The position numbers were made by a program, and so were the translations under genes. A DNA stretch of 64,000 nucleotides from Bacteroides luhongzhouii. Its GTDB lineage: Bacteria; Bacteroidota; Bacteroidia; Bacteroidales; Bacteroidaceae. Below, in pieces: positions 51,716-60,456 of the stretch. The DNA lies in contig NZ_CP059973.1 of assembly GCF_009193295.2 (NCBI RefSeq), positions 3,906,001 through 3,970,000 of the forward strand. Reading direction: 5' to 3'. The notes beneath the pieces are model-generated. The model made no database searches, was not told the DNA's origin, and was given only the letters and a program-made list of their open reading frames with translations. Position 1 is the stretch's first letter. Each line of letters starts with the position of its first letter.

Positions 51716-52951
51716 ATGTTCAAATATTCAAAAGATGGAATTTCGGTTTTAACCATATTAGATACCAGAAGAGCAAAAAAGAGTGGACAGTTTCCTGTTA
51801 AAGTTCAAGTGGTATATAGAAGAAAGCAAAAATATTACTCAACTGGGAAGGAAGTGTCAAAAGAAGATTGGGCAAGGTTATTAAAAGTAAAAAGCCGGTT
51901 ATTGGCAGAAATTCGATCAGATATAGAAAGTAGTTTTTCAACTATTAAGCAACAAGTTAACGAACTGATACAAAGAGGAGAATTTAGTATTGAAACATTA
52001 AGCGTCAGGTTAGGAAGGCAGATGAATGATATGACTTTGCGTAGTGCTTTTCGATTAAAGATGAAAGAACTAGAAGCTAATGAACAAGCAAATACCTACC
52101 TAAACTATCAAAGTGCTTTGAAAAGTTTGGAAGATTTCGGAGGTTCTACTATACCTTTGGAAAACATTACAATTGATTGGCTTAAACGTTGTGAAAGATT
52201 TTGGATATCAGAGGGTAAAAGTTATTCAAGCATAAGCATTTATTTCCGGGCCTTAAAGTGTGTCTTAAATCGTGCTGTACATGATGGTATCATAAAAGAA
52301 TCATCATTTCCTTTTGGAAAGAATAAATATGAAATTCCGGAAGGGTGTGGACGTAAATTAGCACTTACTCTTTCTGAAATAAAAAAAGTAATGTCTTATC
52401 AATGTGAAACAAAAGACATAGAAGAATTTAGGGATCTTTGGGTGTTTTCTTATTTATGTAATGGCATTAATTTTATGGATTTATTATTTCTTCAGTATTC
52501 AAATATTATAGATGGAGAAATATGCTTTGTACGCTCTAAGACATCTCGGGCTACCAAACATAACAAAGAGATACATGCAATTATTACTCCTGAAATGTGG
52601 AATATTATTCAAAAATGGGGTAATCCAAGATTAAGCTCGCAAACGTATATTTTTAAATATGCTAGAGGAACCGAAGATGCCTTTGAAAAAATTAGATTGG
52701 TACGACGTATTATAACCAAATGTAACAGGAGACTTAAAAAGATAGCTCAAGACATTGGAATTTTTCAATTGACGACTTATACCGCAAGGCATTCTTTTGC
52801 TACAGTATTAAAACGTGGAGGTGCTAAAACCTCATATATTTCTGAAAGCTTGGGACACTCTAATTTATCTGTAACCGAGCACTATTTAGCATACTTTGAA
52901 AAAGAGGAGAGAATAAAGAATGCTCAACTATTGACTAACTTTAATTTCTAG
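51716..52951 (+). CDS. Tyrosine site-specific recombinase, predicted invertase of the susC switch
   Basis: 411 residues from ATG 51716 (MFKYSKDGISVLTIL); an earlier in-frame ATG at 51662 lies in the control region and is rejected. N-terminal arm domain (LDTRRAKKSGQFPVKVQVVY), SAM-like domain about 105-210, catalytic domain with TTYTARHSFA (Arg358; the usual first His is Tyr355) and LGHSNLSVTEHYL (nucleophile Tyr390). The family matches Bacteroides phase-variation recombinases. Lying within the segment, it would be flipped with it. No phage or mobilization genes accompany it. Confidence 0.88.
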   Translation: MFKYSKDGISVLTILDTRRAKKSGQFPVKVQVVYRRKQKYYSTGKEVSKEDWARLLKVKSRLLAEIRSDIESSFSTIKQQVNELIQRGEFSIETLSVRLGRQMNDMTLRSAFRLKMKELEANEQANTYLNYQSALKSLEDFGGSTIPLENITIDWLKRCERFWISEGKSYSSISIYFRALKCVLNRAVHDGIIKESSFPFGKNKYEIPEGCGRKLALTLSEIKKVMSYQCETKDIEEFRDLWVFSYLCNGINFMDLLFLQYSNIIDGEICFVRSKTSRATKHNKEIHAIITPEMWNIIQKWGNPRLSSQTYIFKYARGTEDAFEKIRLVRRIITKCNRRLKKIAQDIGIFQLTTYTARHSFATVLKRGGAKTSYISESLGHSNLSVTEHYLAYFEKEERIKNAQLLTNFNF

Positions 52952-52961
52952 ATAAATACAT

Positions 52962-52971
52962 TTGCATGCAA
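52962..52971. repeat. Palindrome TTGCATGCAA, copy after the recombinase gene
   Basis: Identical to 51662-51671 and followed by ATTGTATGTAC; begins 11 bases after the recombinase stop codon. Confidence 0.5.
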
Positions 52972-53335
52972 ATTGTATGTACAATGAAAAATGAACCAAT
53001 AATTGATATAGAATAAAAGTGAGTATAATATTAAAAAACGCATATTTAGATTATCTATAATTTAGAATATGTATCCGCTATCAAGAGTGGTTTGGAAAAA
53101 CGCAGAGATTTCCACTTTAGCCAAACGTAATTTAAATAAAAAAGTTTGATATTATTGCAATTCTTTCTTTTTATCACCTGTATAGTGATAGAATAATGTC
53201 TAATATCAATAATATTAATCAAATAGAAAGATTCCGTTCTTTGTGTTATCGACACTAATCAGAAGAAAACAACTACTAAAAAACAAGTTATTATTATTCT
53301 TTAAATGATTTATTAGGTCCCATTTAAAGAATCAA

Positions 53336-53380
53336 AATGTTCCACACCGAGAAACGAAGTGATTCTCGGTGTGGAACATT
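53336..53380. terminator. 18-bp-stem terminator insulating the silent susC
   Basis: Perfect stem 53336-53353 with 53363-53380, nine-base loop ACGAAGTGA. It would stop read-through from the recombinase gene into the right PUL in the present orientation. It moves with the invertible segment. Confidence 0.8.
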
Positions 53381-53576
53381 CCTGAACAAACGTCTTTTAT
53401 CGGATATTCATACCACATACATGAATAAAAACAATTTAATTACTGCATATTCATACGCAATCTTGCAAACTTTTTCTCTTATTCATTGAATTTGCTCAGT
53501 TATATTTAGCCTGACATATTAAGAATAGAACATCTAATCTATTTATCTAACAAGAATAGAATTTAGGGGAAAGTAT

Positions 53577-56390
53577 ATGAAAATGATTTTCTCCCAAGCA
53601 ATCACACTTGCCAACGCACAATCCTTGAAAGTTACCTTAGGAGAAGATACGCAAGTATTGGACGAAGTAGTTGTTACTGCATTAGGTATCAAGCGGTCAG
53701 AGAAAGCATTGACGTATAATGTACAACAGGTGAAAGGGGATGAACTTACAACTGTAAAGAGTACTAACTTTATGGGAGCACTGGCTGGTAAAGCAGCAGG
53801 GGTACAGATTAATTCTAGTGCGTCAGGTCCAGGCGGTGGTGTAAAGGTTGTAATGCGAGGTGCCAAATCTATTACGCAAAATAATAACGCTCTCTATGTG
53901 ATTGATGGTATTCCAATGTATAATCGTGCTTCTTCCGGAGGTGATGGAGCTATGGCTACACAACCGAGCAGTGAATCAATAGCTGACATTAATCCGGATG
54001 ATATTGAGAGCATGTCGTTGTTGACAGGACCTTCTGCAGCTGCATTGTATGGATATGAAGGGGCTAATGGAGTAGTATTAATTACTACTAAGAAGGGACG
54101 TGCTGATAAGACAACCGTGACTTATAGCAATAATACCACATTCAGTGATCCTATGATGATGCCTAAGTTTCAAAACACTTATGGTAATATGACAGGGGAA
54201 ATGATGAGCTGGGGATTAGAAACTGATAAGAGATACGATCCTGCAAATTTCTTTAATACAGGAAGTAATGTATCCAATGCTCTTTCTCTCTCTACAGGTA
54301 ATGATAAGAGTCAAAGCTATATCTCTGTAGCCACAACTAATGCAACAGGCATTATGCCCAATAATGACTATGATAGATATAATTTCTCATTCCGTAATAC
54401 TACCAACTTCTTGAATAATAAGTTTATTTTGGATACAAGTGCTAACTATATTATTCAAAACGATAAGAATATGGTATCGCAAGGGCAGTATTTTAACCCG
54501 CTTACTTCTTTGTACTTGTTCCCACGTGGCGAAGATTTTTCTGATGTAGCTGTATACGAACGTTATGATGATTTGTCGGGTGTAAATACTCAGTATTGGC
54601 CATATGGTGATTTAGGCGGTGTTTCGTCTCAAAATCCTTATTGGATTATGAATCGTATGAATCGTGAGAACGATAGAAGACGTTATAAATTGGCTGCTAG
54701 TCTACAATATAACATCATTGAAGGGCTAAATGTACAAGGACGTGTGAGCATCGATAATACCGAAAGTAAATACACCGAAAAATTCTACGCAGGTACGGTC
54801 GGTAATTTTGCCGGTCCAAAAGGGCGATATAAAGAAGAAAACCGTCTAGACAGACAAGTGTATGCTGATGTATTGGTAAACTTCAATAAAACGTTCAATG
54901 AATTTAATGTAACGGCCAATTTGGGCGCTTCTATTAAGGATCTTCGTATGGAGTTGACTTCTTTGCATGGAGACTTGAACAATGTAACTAATCATTTTAC
55001 CATCGAAAACCTTACACGCAGTGGCTATTATAAAGTAAATGCTGATGGTTTAAAGCGTCAGACACAATCAGTTTTTGCCAATGCGGAAATAGGCTGGAGA
55101 AGTTTTCTCTACTTAAGTCTCACCGGACGTGCTGACTGGGATTCTTCTCTGGCTCTTTCAGAAAGAGGAAATAAACCGTTTTTCTATCCTTCTATTGGTC
55201 TTTCAAGCATTTTGAGTGAAGTTATTGATTTGCCTGAATGGTTCTCATTCTTAAAAGCACGTTTTTCTTTCACTTCGGTGGGTAATGCCTATGATCCATA
55301 TTTGACAAAGGTACGTTATGTTTATGATGATCAGCTTGACCAATATAAAGCAGAATCTTTGTATCCAAACTCTGATTTGAAACCGGAAATTACTAAATCT
55401 TATGAGGCGGGATTGAATATGCGTTTCTTCAAGAATACATTGAATTTTGATATTACTTATTACAACTCTGATACACGTAACCAAACATTCGCTGCGCCTC
55501 TTCCGGCAAGTTCTGGGTATACGGCTGTTAACATCCAAGCAGGTAGTGTACAGAACCAAGGTATAGAGATGGCCTTAGGATACAAAAATGAGTGGCGTGA
55601 TTTCGGTTGGTCCAGTAATTTTACTTTTACTTATAATAAGAATAAAATTAAAAGATTGGCTGATGGTGTTACAAACAGAATTACGGGTGAACCGATTGAA
55701 ATGCCTTATGTAGACAAAGCAAGATTGGGAGGCTCCACTTCACCGGTAGTACGCCTGACAGAAGGTGGCTCTATGGGAGACTTATATATCAACCGCGACT
55801 TTAAACGCGATAATAATGGTTATATCTATTTGGATGCCAAGACTGGTTTGCCAAGTATGGTGGAAACCGAATATAAGAAAATAGGTTCATTGCTTCCCAA
55901 GGTTAATTTAGGATGGAGAAACTCATTTACTTATAAAGGTTTACGTCTGAATGTATTGTTAAGCGGGCGTTTTGGTGGTTTGGTTGTATCTAATACACAA
56001 GCTTTCCTTGATCGTTGTGGTGTTTCCGAATATAGCGCACAACTTCGTCAGGCTGGAGGAGTAACTATCAATAACAGAAATGTATCCGCTAAGGATTATC
56101 TCGGCATAGTAGCGGCTGGTACTGGTGAAGGTGACCACTATGTATATGAAGCAACCAATATTCGTTTGCAGGAGGTTAGTCTTGAATATACACTCCCTAA
56201 AAAGTGGTTGTATAACATTGCTGATGTAACATTAGGTTTAATAGGAAATAATCTGGCCATGATATATTGCAAGGCACCGTTCGATCCTGAATTGGTTGCG
56301 TCATCTACCAGCACTTTCTATACTGGTGTGGATTATTTCATGCAACCTAGCTTGAGAAACATGGGATTTAGTATAAAAGTACAATTCTAA
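53577..56390 (+). CDS. susC-like: SusC-like transporter lacking its export/STN 5' part (right PUL, silent cassette)
   Basis: 937 residues. It begins MKMIF and goes straight into the repeat-encoded segment (SQAITLANAQSLKV to ALGIKR), so signal peptide, STN and carboxypeptidase-like domains are absent. Plug (GVQINSSASGPGGGVKVVMR; YVIDGIPMYN; GPSAAALYGYEGANGVVLIT) and barrel, ending MGFSIKVQF, are complete. No export is possible as it stands. Inversion of 50826-53590 would supply the missing 171 residues in frame. It is therefore a storage copy rather than a pseudogene. Confidence 0.9.
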   Translation: MKMIFSQAITLANAQSLKVTLGEDTQVLDEVVVTALGIKRSEKALTYNVQQVKGDELTTVKSTNFMGALAGKAAGVQINSSASGPGGGVKVVMRGAKSITQNNNALYVIDGIPMYNRASSGGDGAMATQPSSESIADINPDDIESMSLLTGPSAAALYGYEGANGVVLITTKKGRADKTTVTYSNNTTFSDPMMMPKFQNTYGNMTGEMMSWGLETDKRYDPANFFNTGSNVSNALSLSTGNDKSQSYISVATTNATGIMPNNDYDRYNFSFRNTTNFLNNKFILDTSANYIIQNDKNMVSQGQYFNPLTSLYLFPRGEDFSDVAVYERYDDLSGVNTQYWPYGDLGGVSSQNPYWIMNRMNRENDRRRYKLAASLQYNIIEGLNVQGRVSIDNTESKYTEKFYAGTVGNFAGPKGRYKEENRLDRQVYADVLVNFNKTFNEFNVTANLGASIKDLRMELTSLHGDLNNVTNHFTIENLTRSGYYKVNADGLKRQTQSVFANAEIGWRSFLYLSLTGRADWDSSLALSERGNKPFFYPSIGLSSILSEVIDLPEWFSFLKARFSFTSVGNAYDPYLTKVRYVYDDQLDQYKAESLYPNSDLKPEITKSYEAGLNMRFFKNTLNFDITYYNSDTRNQTFAAPLPASSGYTAVNIQAGSVQNQGIEMALGYKNEWRDFGWSSNFTFTYNKNKIKRLADGVTNRITGEPIEMPYVDKARLGGSTSPVVRLTEGGSMGDLYINRDFKRDNNGYIYLDAKTGLPSMVETEYKKIGSLLPKVNLGWRNSFTYKGLRLNVLLSGRFGGLVVSNTQAFLDRCGVSEYSAQLRQAGGVTINNRNVSAKDYLGIVAAGTGEGDHYVYEATNIRLQEVSLEYTLPKKWLYNIADVTLGLIGNNLAMIYCKAPFDPELVASSTSTFYTGVDYFMQPSLRNMGFSIKVQF
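53591..53695 (+). repeat. 105-bp inverted repeat, right copy (inside silent susC)
   Basis: Identical to the reverse complement of 50721-50825. It starts five codons after the putative ATG. The flank changes abruptly (TTTT before CTCCC; GTCAGAG after AAGCG). Confidence 0.95.
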
Positions 56391-56401
56391 TAAAGCAACG
56401 A

Positions 56402-57976
56402 ATGATGAAAAGATTCAATATAATTAAGACTGTAAGTGTGGCAGCTTTCACTACTACTCTGCTATTCGCTTCATGTACGGGAAACTTTGACGAATTAAAC
56501 ACACATCCAACAGACGTGTATCCCGAAGATATGACTCCGACGGAACGGGTCGGTACGTTGTTTGTGGCTATGACTCGCTTATTGAATGCCTGTCAGGAAA
56601 ATAACAGTCAACACACTGAACAAATGGTAGGGCAGTATGGCGGGTATTTTGCAACAACTGCCCCTTGGAATGGTACTAATTTTGGAACATTCAATCCTAG
56701 TGCTGACTGGGTAGATGTTCCTTATAAAGATATGTTTACGGAGTTTTATCCGAATTTCCAGACAATAAAAGAATCTACAGGAGGTACTGGATATATTTAT
56801 GCGTGGGCGTCTATTCTGCGGGTCGGTGTTATGCTTCGTGTAGCTGATATTTATGGTCCTATCCCTTACTCTGAAATGGGAAAGGGAGAATTCCAAGTGG
56901 CATATGACGATGTGAAAACACTCTATCATAATATGTTTGATGATTTGACACGTAGTATCAACGTACTTTTGGCATTTGTTCAGGAAAATGAAGGAAAAGA
57001 AGTACCTGTTGCCGAATATGATATCATATATAATGGTGATTTTAGTAAATGGATCAAATACGCTAACTCTTTAAAACTTCGTATGGCTGTACGTATCGCT
57101 TCTAATACTGAAGATACAGAATATGCCAAACAAATGATGGCAGAAGCGATTGATGGTGGAGTAATAGAATCTAATAATGATAATGCCTTTTTTCCATCTA
57201 TGCCATATAACCCATTTTGGATTGCTTCAGATTGGGGTGACTTAGCTATCAATGCAACACTTTCTGCATACATGAATGGATATAATGATCCACGTATCAG
57301 CAAATATATGAATACTTCGACTTCGTATAGGGAGTATCGTGGTGTGCGTATGGGAATTAAAGATACAAGTAAAAGCGTTGAAGGTAGTGCTGCAAGGTAC
57401 TCTAAACCAGTTGTAACAGATGCTTCTCCTATGCCAGTTTTTTATGCGGCAGAGACTTATTTCTTAAAAGCTGAAGCGGCTTTACAAGGATGGATTGCAG
57501 GTGGAACAGCGGCAGCTAAGAGTTACTATGAACAAGGTATTCAAGTTTCAATGAATCAATATGGTGTAGAGATTGGTGACTATCTTTCAAGTACAGTTGC
57601 TCCTCAAGGGTATACAGATCGATGGAACTCTCAAAATAATATTTCATTTACTGATGTTCCTACTGTTGCATGGGAAAACGGAAGTAATAAACTTCAGAAG
57701 ATTATTACTCAAAAATGGATTGCCAACTATCCATTGGGAATTGAGGCGTGGTGTGATTATCGCCGTACTGGTTATCCTGAATTGTTTACGGCGCGAGATA
57801 ATCTAAGCTCTGTTGGCTATATCGGTGATATTGATAGTAAACGTATGGTACGTCGTTTACCATATCCTACAACGGAAAAATCTAGTAACTCAGCCAATGT
57901 AGAAGCAGCTATTGCAACTATGTTAGGTGGCCCGGACACCGGAGCTACAGATTTGTGGTGGGCGAAAAAGAATTAA
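56402..57976 (+). CDS. susD-like: SusD/RagB-family lipoprotein (right PUL)
   Basis: 524 residues. Lipobox FASC near residue 25. RagB/SusD lines: ILRVGVMLRVADIYGPIPYS, YANSLKLRMAVRIASNTEDT, ITQKWIANYPLGIEAWCDYR, RTGYPELFT, ending DLWWAKKN. Paralogue of the left SusD. It keeps its own signal peptide and starts 11 bases after susC, so it depends on transcription from the switched promoter. Confidence 0.95.
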   Translation: MMKRFNIIKTVSVAAFTTTLLFASCTGNFDELNTHPTDVYPEDMTPTERVGTLFVAMTRLLNACQENNSQHTEQMVGQYGGYFATTAPWNGTNFGTFNPSADWVDVPYKDMFTEFYPNFQTIKESTGGTGYIYAWASILRVGVMLRVADIYGPIPYSEMGKGEFQVAYDDVKTLYHNMFDDLTRSINVLLAFVQENEGKEVPVAEYDIIYNGDFSKWIKYANSLKLRMAVRIASNTEDTEYAKQMMAEAIDGGVIESNNDNAFFPSMPYNPFWIASDWGDLAINATLSAYMNGYNDPRISKYMNTSTSYREYRGVRMGIKDTSKSVEGSAARYSKPVVTDASPMPVFYAAETYFLKAEAALQGWIAGGTAAAKSYYEQGIQVSMNQYGVEIGDYLSSTVAPQGYTDRWNSQNNISFTDVPTVAWENGSNKLQKIITQKWIANYPLGIEAWCDYRRTGYPELFTARDNLSSVGYIGDIDSKRMVRRLPYPTTEKSSNSANVEAAIATMLGGPDTGATDLWWAKKN

Positions 57977-58001
57977 TTTTTAACCTGATAAAATATAGAA
58001 T

Positions 58002-59138
58002 ATGAATATAAAGCATATAAAAAATGCATTCGGATTTGCATTTGCCGCTATATTCTTCGTTGGATGTACGGATGTGGAATCTATTAATGATGTCGATTTG
58101 AATCAAACAATTAAAACTGATGAATATTATGCTGCTTTGCGCAAGTGGAAAGAAACACCGGGACTTCCACAAGTGTTCGTTTGGTTCGACAATTGGACAG
58201 GAACTTCTCCTACCGGTGAAAATAGCTTGAGAGGTCTGCCTGATTCTGTAACCATTGCTTCCAACTGGGGTGGGCATCCGAAATTTGAATTAACTTCGGA
58301 GCGAAAGGCTGATATGGAATATGTACAAAAAGTGAAAGGTACAAAGGTTGTTGTTACTTTATTTTCTCAAAATGTAGGCGACGACCTGCCGGATAAAGAA
58401 ATTTATCACGAAGCTGGAACCAGTAGTGATCCGGAAAAGGTGAGACCTGCAATTAAAGCCTATGCAGAGGATATTTATAAAGCTTGTCTTGAATGTGGAT
58501 ATGATGGTTATGACTGGGATTATGAACCTGGTGGTGGAATGGGAGCTGGTCCACTTTGGTCAAATAAAGTACAGAGAACTATTTTCGTCGAGGAACTTTC
58601 CTATTGGTTTGGACATGGTGCTATGGATCCTAACCGCGATCGTGGAGACCGTCCTATGCCAGAGAAACGCCTTCTTTTCTTGATTGACGGTGAAGTTGGA
58701 GTTCGAACAGGTATGGATAAAGAATGGCTTTCATACTATGTAGACTATTTTGTATTGCAAGCTTATGGTGGAATGGCAGATTATAGAATGACAGGCGTAT
58801 TGCGTGATATGGATGATTGGATACAACAGGGAGTTATTACTCCGGATGAAATTGTCCGCAGAACCATAGCTACCGAGAATTTTGAATCGTATGCTAATAG
58901 TGGAGGAGGATTCCTAGGGATGTCAAACTACGTATATAAAAATACTTATACTGTTAATGGAAAACCTTATGAAATAGACCAGTTAATTGGTGGATGTGGC
59001 CTTTATCGTGTAGGTTTTGACTATGCACAAGGTAAGGGCGATTATGATGGTTCACCGGAATATTATTTCTTGCGTCAGGGAATTACAAACATATATAGAA
59101 ATTTCTATAATCGCATGAATGCTGTTAACGAAGAATAA
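58002..59138 (+). CDS. GH18 lipoprotein (right PUL)
   Basis: 378 residues. Lipobox FVGC (Cys22). DGYDWDYE at 168-175 keeps all catalytic acids (Glu175). It shares TDEYYAALRKWK and the general plan with the left GH18 (SDEYYAALRAYK), but barrel loops differ (GGGMGAGPLWS insertion after the motif), suggesting a different glycan preference. Likely an endo-beta-N-acetylglucosaminidase-type enzyme acting at the cell surface. Confidence 0.88.
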   Translation: MNIKHIKNAFGFAFAAIFFVGCTDVESINDVDLNQTIKTDEYYAALRKWKETPGLPQVFVWFDNWTGTSPTGENSLRGLPDSVTIASNWGGHPKFELTSERKADMEYVQKVKGTKVVVTLFSQNVGDDLPDKEIYHEAGTSSDPEKVRPAIKAYAEDIYKACLECGYDGYDWDYEPGGGMGAGPLWSNKVQRTIFVEELSYWFGHGAMDPNRDRGDRPMPEKRLLFLIDGEVGVRTGMDKEWLSYYVDYFVLQAYGGMADYRMTGVLRDMDDWIQQGVITPDEIVRRTIATENFESYANSGGGFLGMSNYVYKNTYTVNGKPYEIDQLIGGCGLYRVGFDYAQGKGDYDGSPEYYFLRQGITNIYRNFYNRMNAVNEE

Positions 59139-59160
59139 TGATTAAACGAACTTTATAAGA

Positions 59161-60303
59161 ATGAAAATTATGAAATATATCTATTTATCAAGTCTTATGA
59201 TTGTATTGTCAGCATTCTTTTTTATAGGATGTGAGAATGCAGAATATAAGGCACAGTTAAACAGCCTTTACATAACAGATGCGGCTGGTACAAACAATGC
59301 TACTACTGTTACTATGGATGACGGTGCAGACATTAATGTTGTTGTGCGTTTAGCTCAAAAAGTTATGGAAGATGTGGAAGTGGAAATCCAGTTCTCTCCT
59401 GAATTACTGGCTGAATACAATGCAACTAGCGGTACGGAATATGAAGTCTTGCCAGCCGATATGCTCCCCAATAATACTACAGTGACGATTCCGGCAGGTG
59501 AAATTAGTGCCAATTATCGACTTCATGTGGATGATTTTGTGACTAATGGTATTACTTATGCCATTCCTCTCACATTAGGAAATGTTGTAAAAGGTAATAT
59601 TGTAAAATCAAAAGCTCAAAGTAAATTTATTTATGTATTAGCTAAGCCTTTGAATGTTTCTGTTCCTGTATTACGTGGTAGTGCCGGAAATGTAACAACA
59701 CTTCCTGAAACGGATTGGGGAATTACAGTAGATGCATGGACATTGGAAGCATGGGTACGTATGGATGGTTATGGTATAAATAATCAGGCTATTTTCACTT
59801 CCGGAAGTAATGATCATGAAATCTATATCCGTTTTGGAGATGCCAATAGGCCTTACAATTATCTACAGATAAAGTCTTTGGGAGGGCAAAAACAAACAGC
59901 CAGTGATTTGGAGGCAAACACTTGGTATCATTGGGCTTTCGTTTATAATGGAACAACACTTACCATTTATAGAAATGGAAAACAAGACACCTTCTTTGAT
60001 CCTCCTGCGCCGAAAGGTGGAAGTGTACGTTTTGATTTTATGAAAATAGTGGATAGTGGTAGCTATTTCCGTAATAATTGTGCTATGAGTCAGGTTCGTC
60101 TGTGGAAAGTAGCTCGTACAGAATCGGAGATCGCAAACAATATGTATTTCGAAGTCAATCCTAAAAATCCGAATTTGATAGCCCTTTGGCCAATGGATGA
60201 AGGAGATGGCACTTCCTTTAGAGATGCTACAGGAAACGGACACAATGCAACATCTAATGGTGCTCTCCAAAAGTGGGAACATAATATCAGATTTGATAAA
60301 TAA
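59161..60303 (+). CDS. DUF1735 / LamG surface glycan-binding lipoprotein (right PUL)
   Basis: 380 residues (start 59161 or ATG 59170). Lipobox FIGC near residue 24. DUF1735 domain (VVVRLAQKVMEDVEVEIQFS; YNATSGTEYEVLPADML) followed by LamG (VDAWTLEAWVRMDGYGINNQ; TWYHWAFVYNGTTLTIYRNG; SQVRLWKVARTESEIANNMY; ALWPMDEGDGTSFRDATGNG). Counterpart of the left PUL product at 44092. A hairpin near 60335-60365 may partly terminate after it. Confidence 0.85.
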   Translation: MKIMKYIYLSSLMIVLSAFFFIGCENAEYKAQLNSLYITDAAGTNNATTVTMDDGADINVVVRLAQKVMEDVEVEIQFSPELLAEYNATSGTEYEVLPADMLPNNTTVTIPAGEISANYRLHVDDFVTNGITYAIPLTLGNVVKGNIVKSKAQSKFIYVLAKPLNVSVPVLRGSAGNVTTLPETDWGITVDAWTLEAWVRMDGYGINNQAIFTSGSNDHEIYIRFGDANRPYNYLQIKSLGGQKQTASDLEANTWYHWAFVYNGTTLTIYRNGKQDTFFDPPAPKGGSVRFDFMKIVDSGSYFRNNCAMSQVRLWKVARTESEIANNMYFEVNPKNPNLIALWPMDEGDGTSFRDATGNGHNATSNGALQKWEHNIRFDK

Positions 60304-60456
60304 AATGTTCTAAACTAATAATTTATTGAGAGAGGAGGATGTGTCTAATGGCATATCCTCTTTCTTATATGTTAAAGTATCCATAATTTATTAGAACTTT
60401 ATTCTCCTGAATTGTACTTCTAGTAAATACTCATATAAACTTAAATTCTAACAAAC

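Larger units (their letters stand above)
52952..53576. other. 625-bp non-coding stretch between recombinase and silent susC
   Basis: No gene is supported. It holds the second TTGCATGCAA (52962-52971), an inverted repeat TCTTTAAATG / CATTTAAAGA around 53299-53332, and the terminator at 53336-53380. After inversion this stretch would precede the left, then truncated, susC. Confidence 0.5.
50826..53590. mobile_element. Invertible segment: shared susC 5' module plus recombinase
   Basis: 2765 bp between the two inverted 105-bp repeats. It contains codons 1-171 of the left susC, its upstream region, a tyrosine recombinase gene and a strong hairpin terminator. Inversion would keep the frame (GCC-TCC-CAA-GCA against TTC-TCC-CAA-GCA) and give a right-hand SusC of 1103 residues (171 + 932), close to the left one's 1100. 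The mechanism agrees with known SusC/SusD inversion in B. fragilis; inversion here is predicted, not observed. Confidence 0.88.

Noticed and set aside
51716..52951. The second tyrosine recombinase as the integrase of a separate mobile element
   Set aside because: No tRNA, att-like direct repeat or mobile cargo around it; it lies between inverted repeats in two susC genes.
53577..56390. Calling the right susC a pseudogene
   Set aside because: The truncation point coincides with a perfect inverted repeat and the rest is fully intact; a switchable silent copy explains it better.
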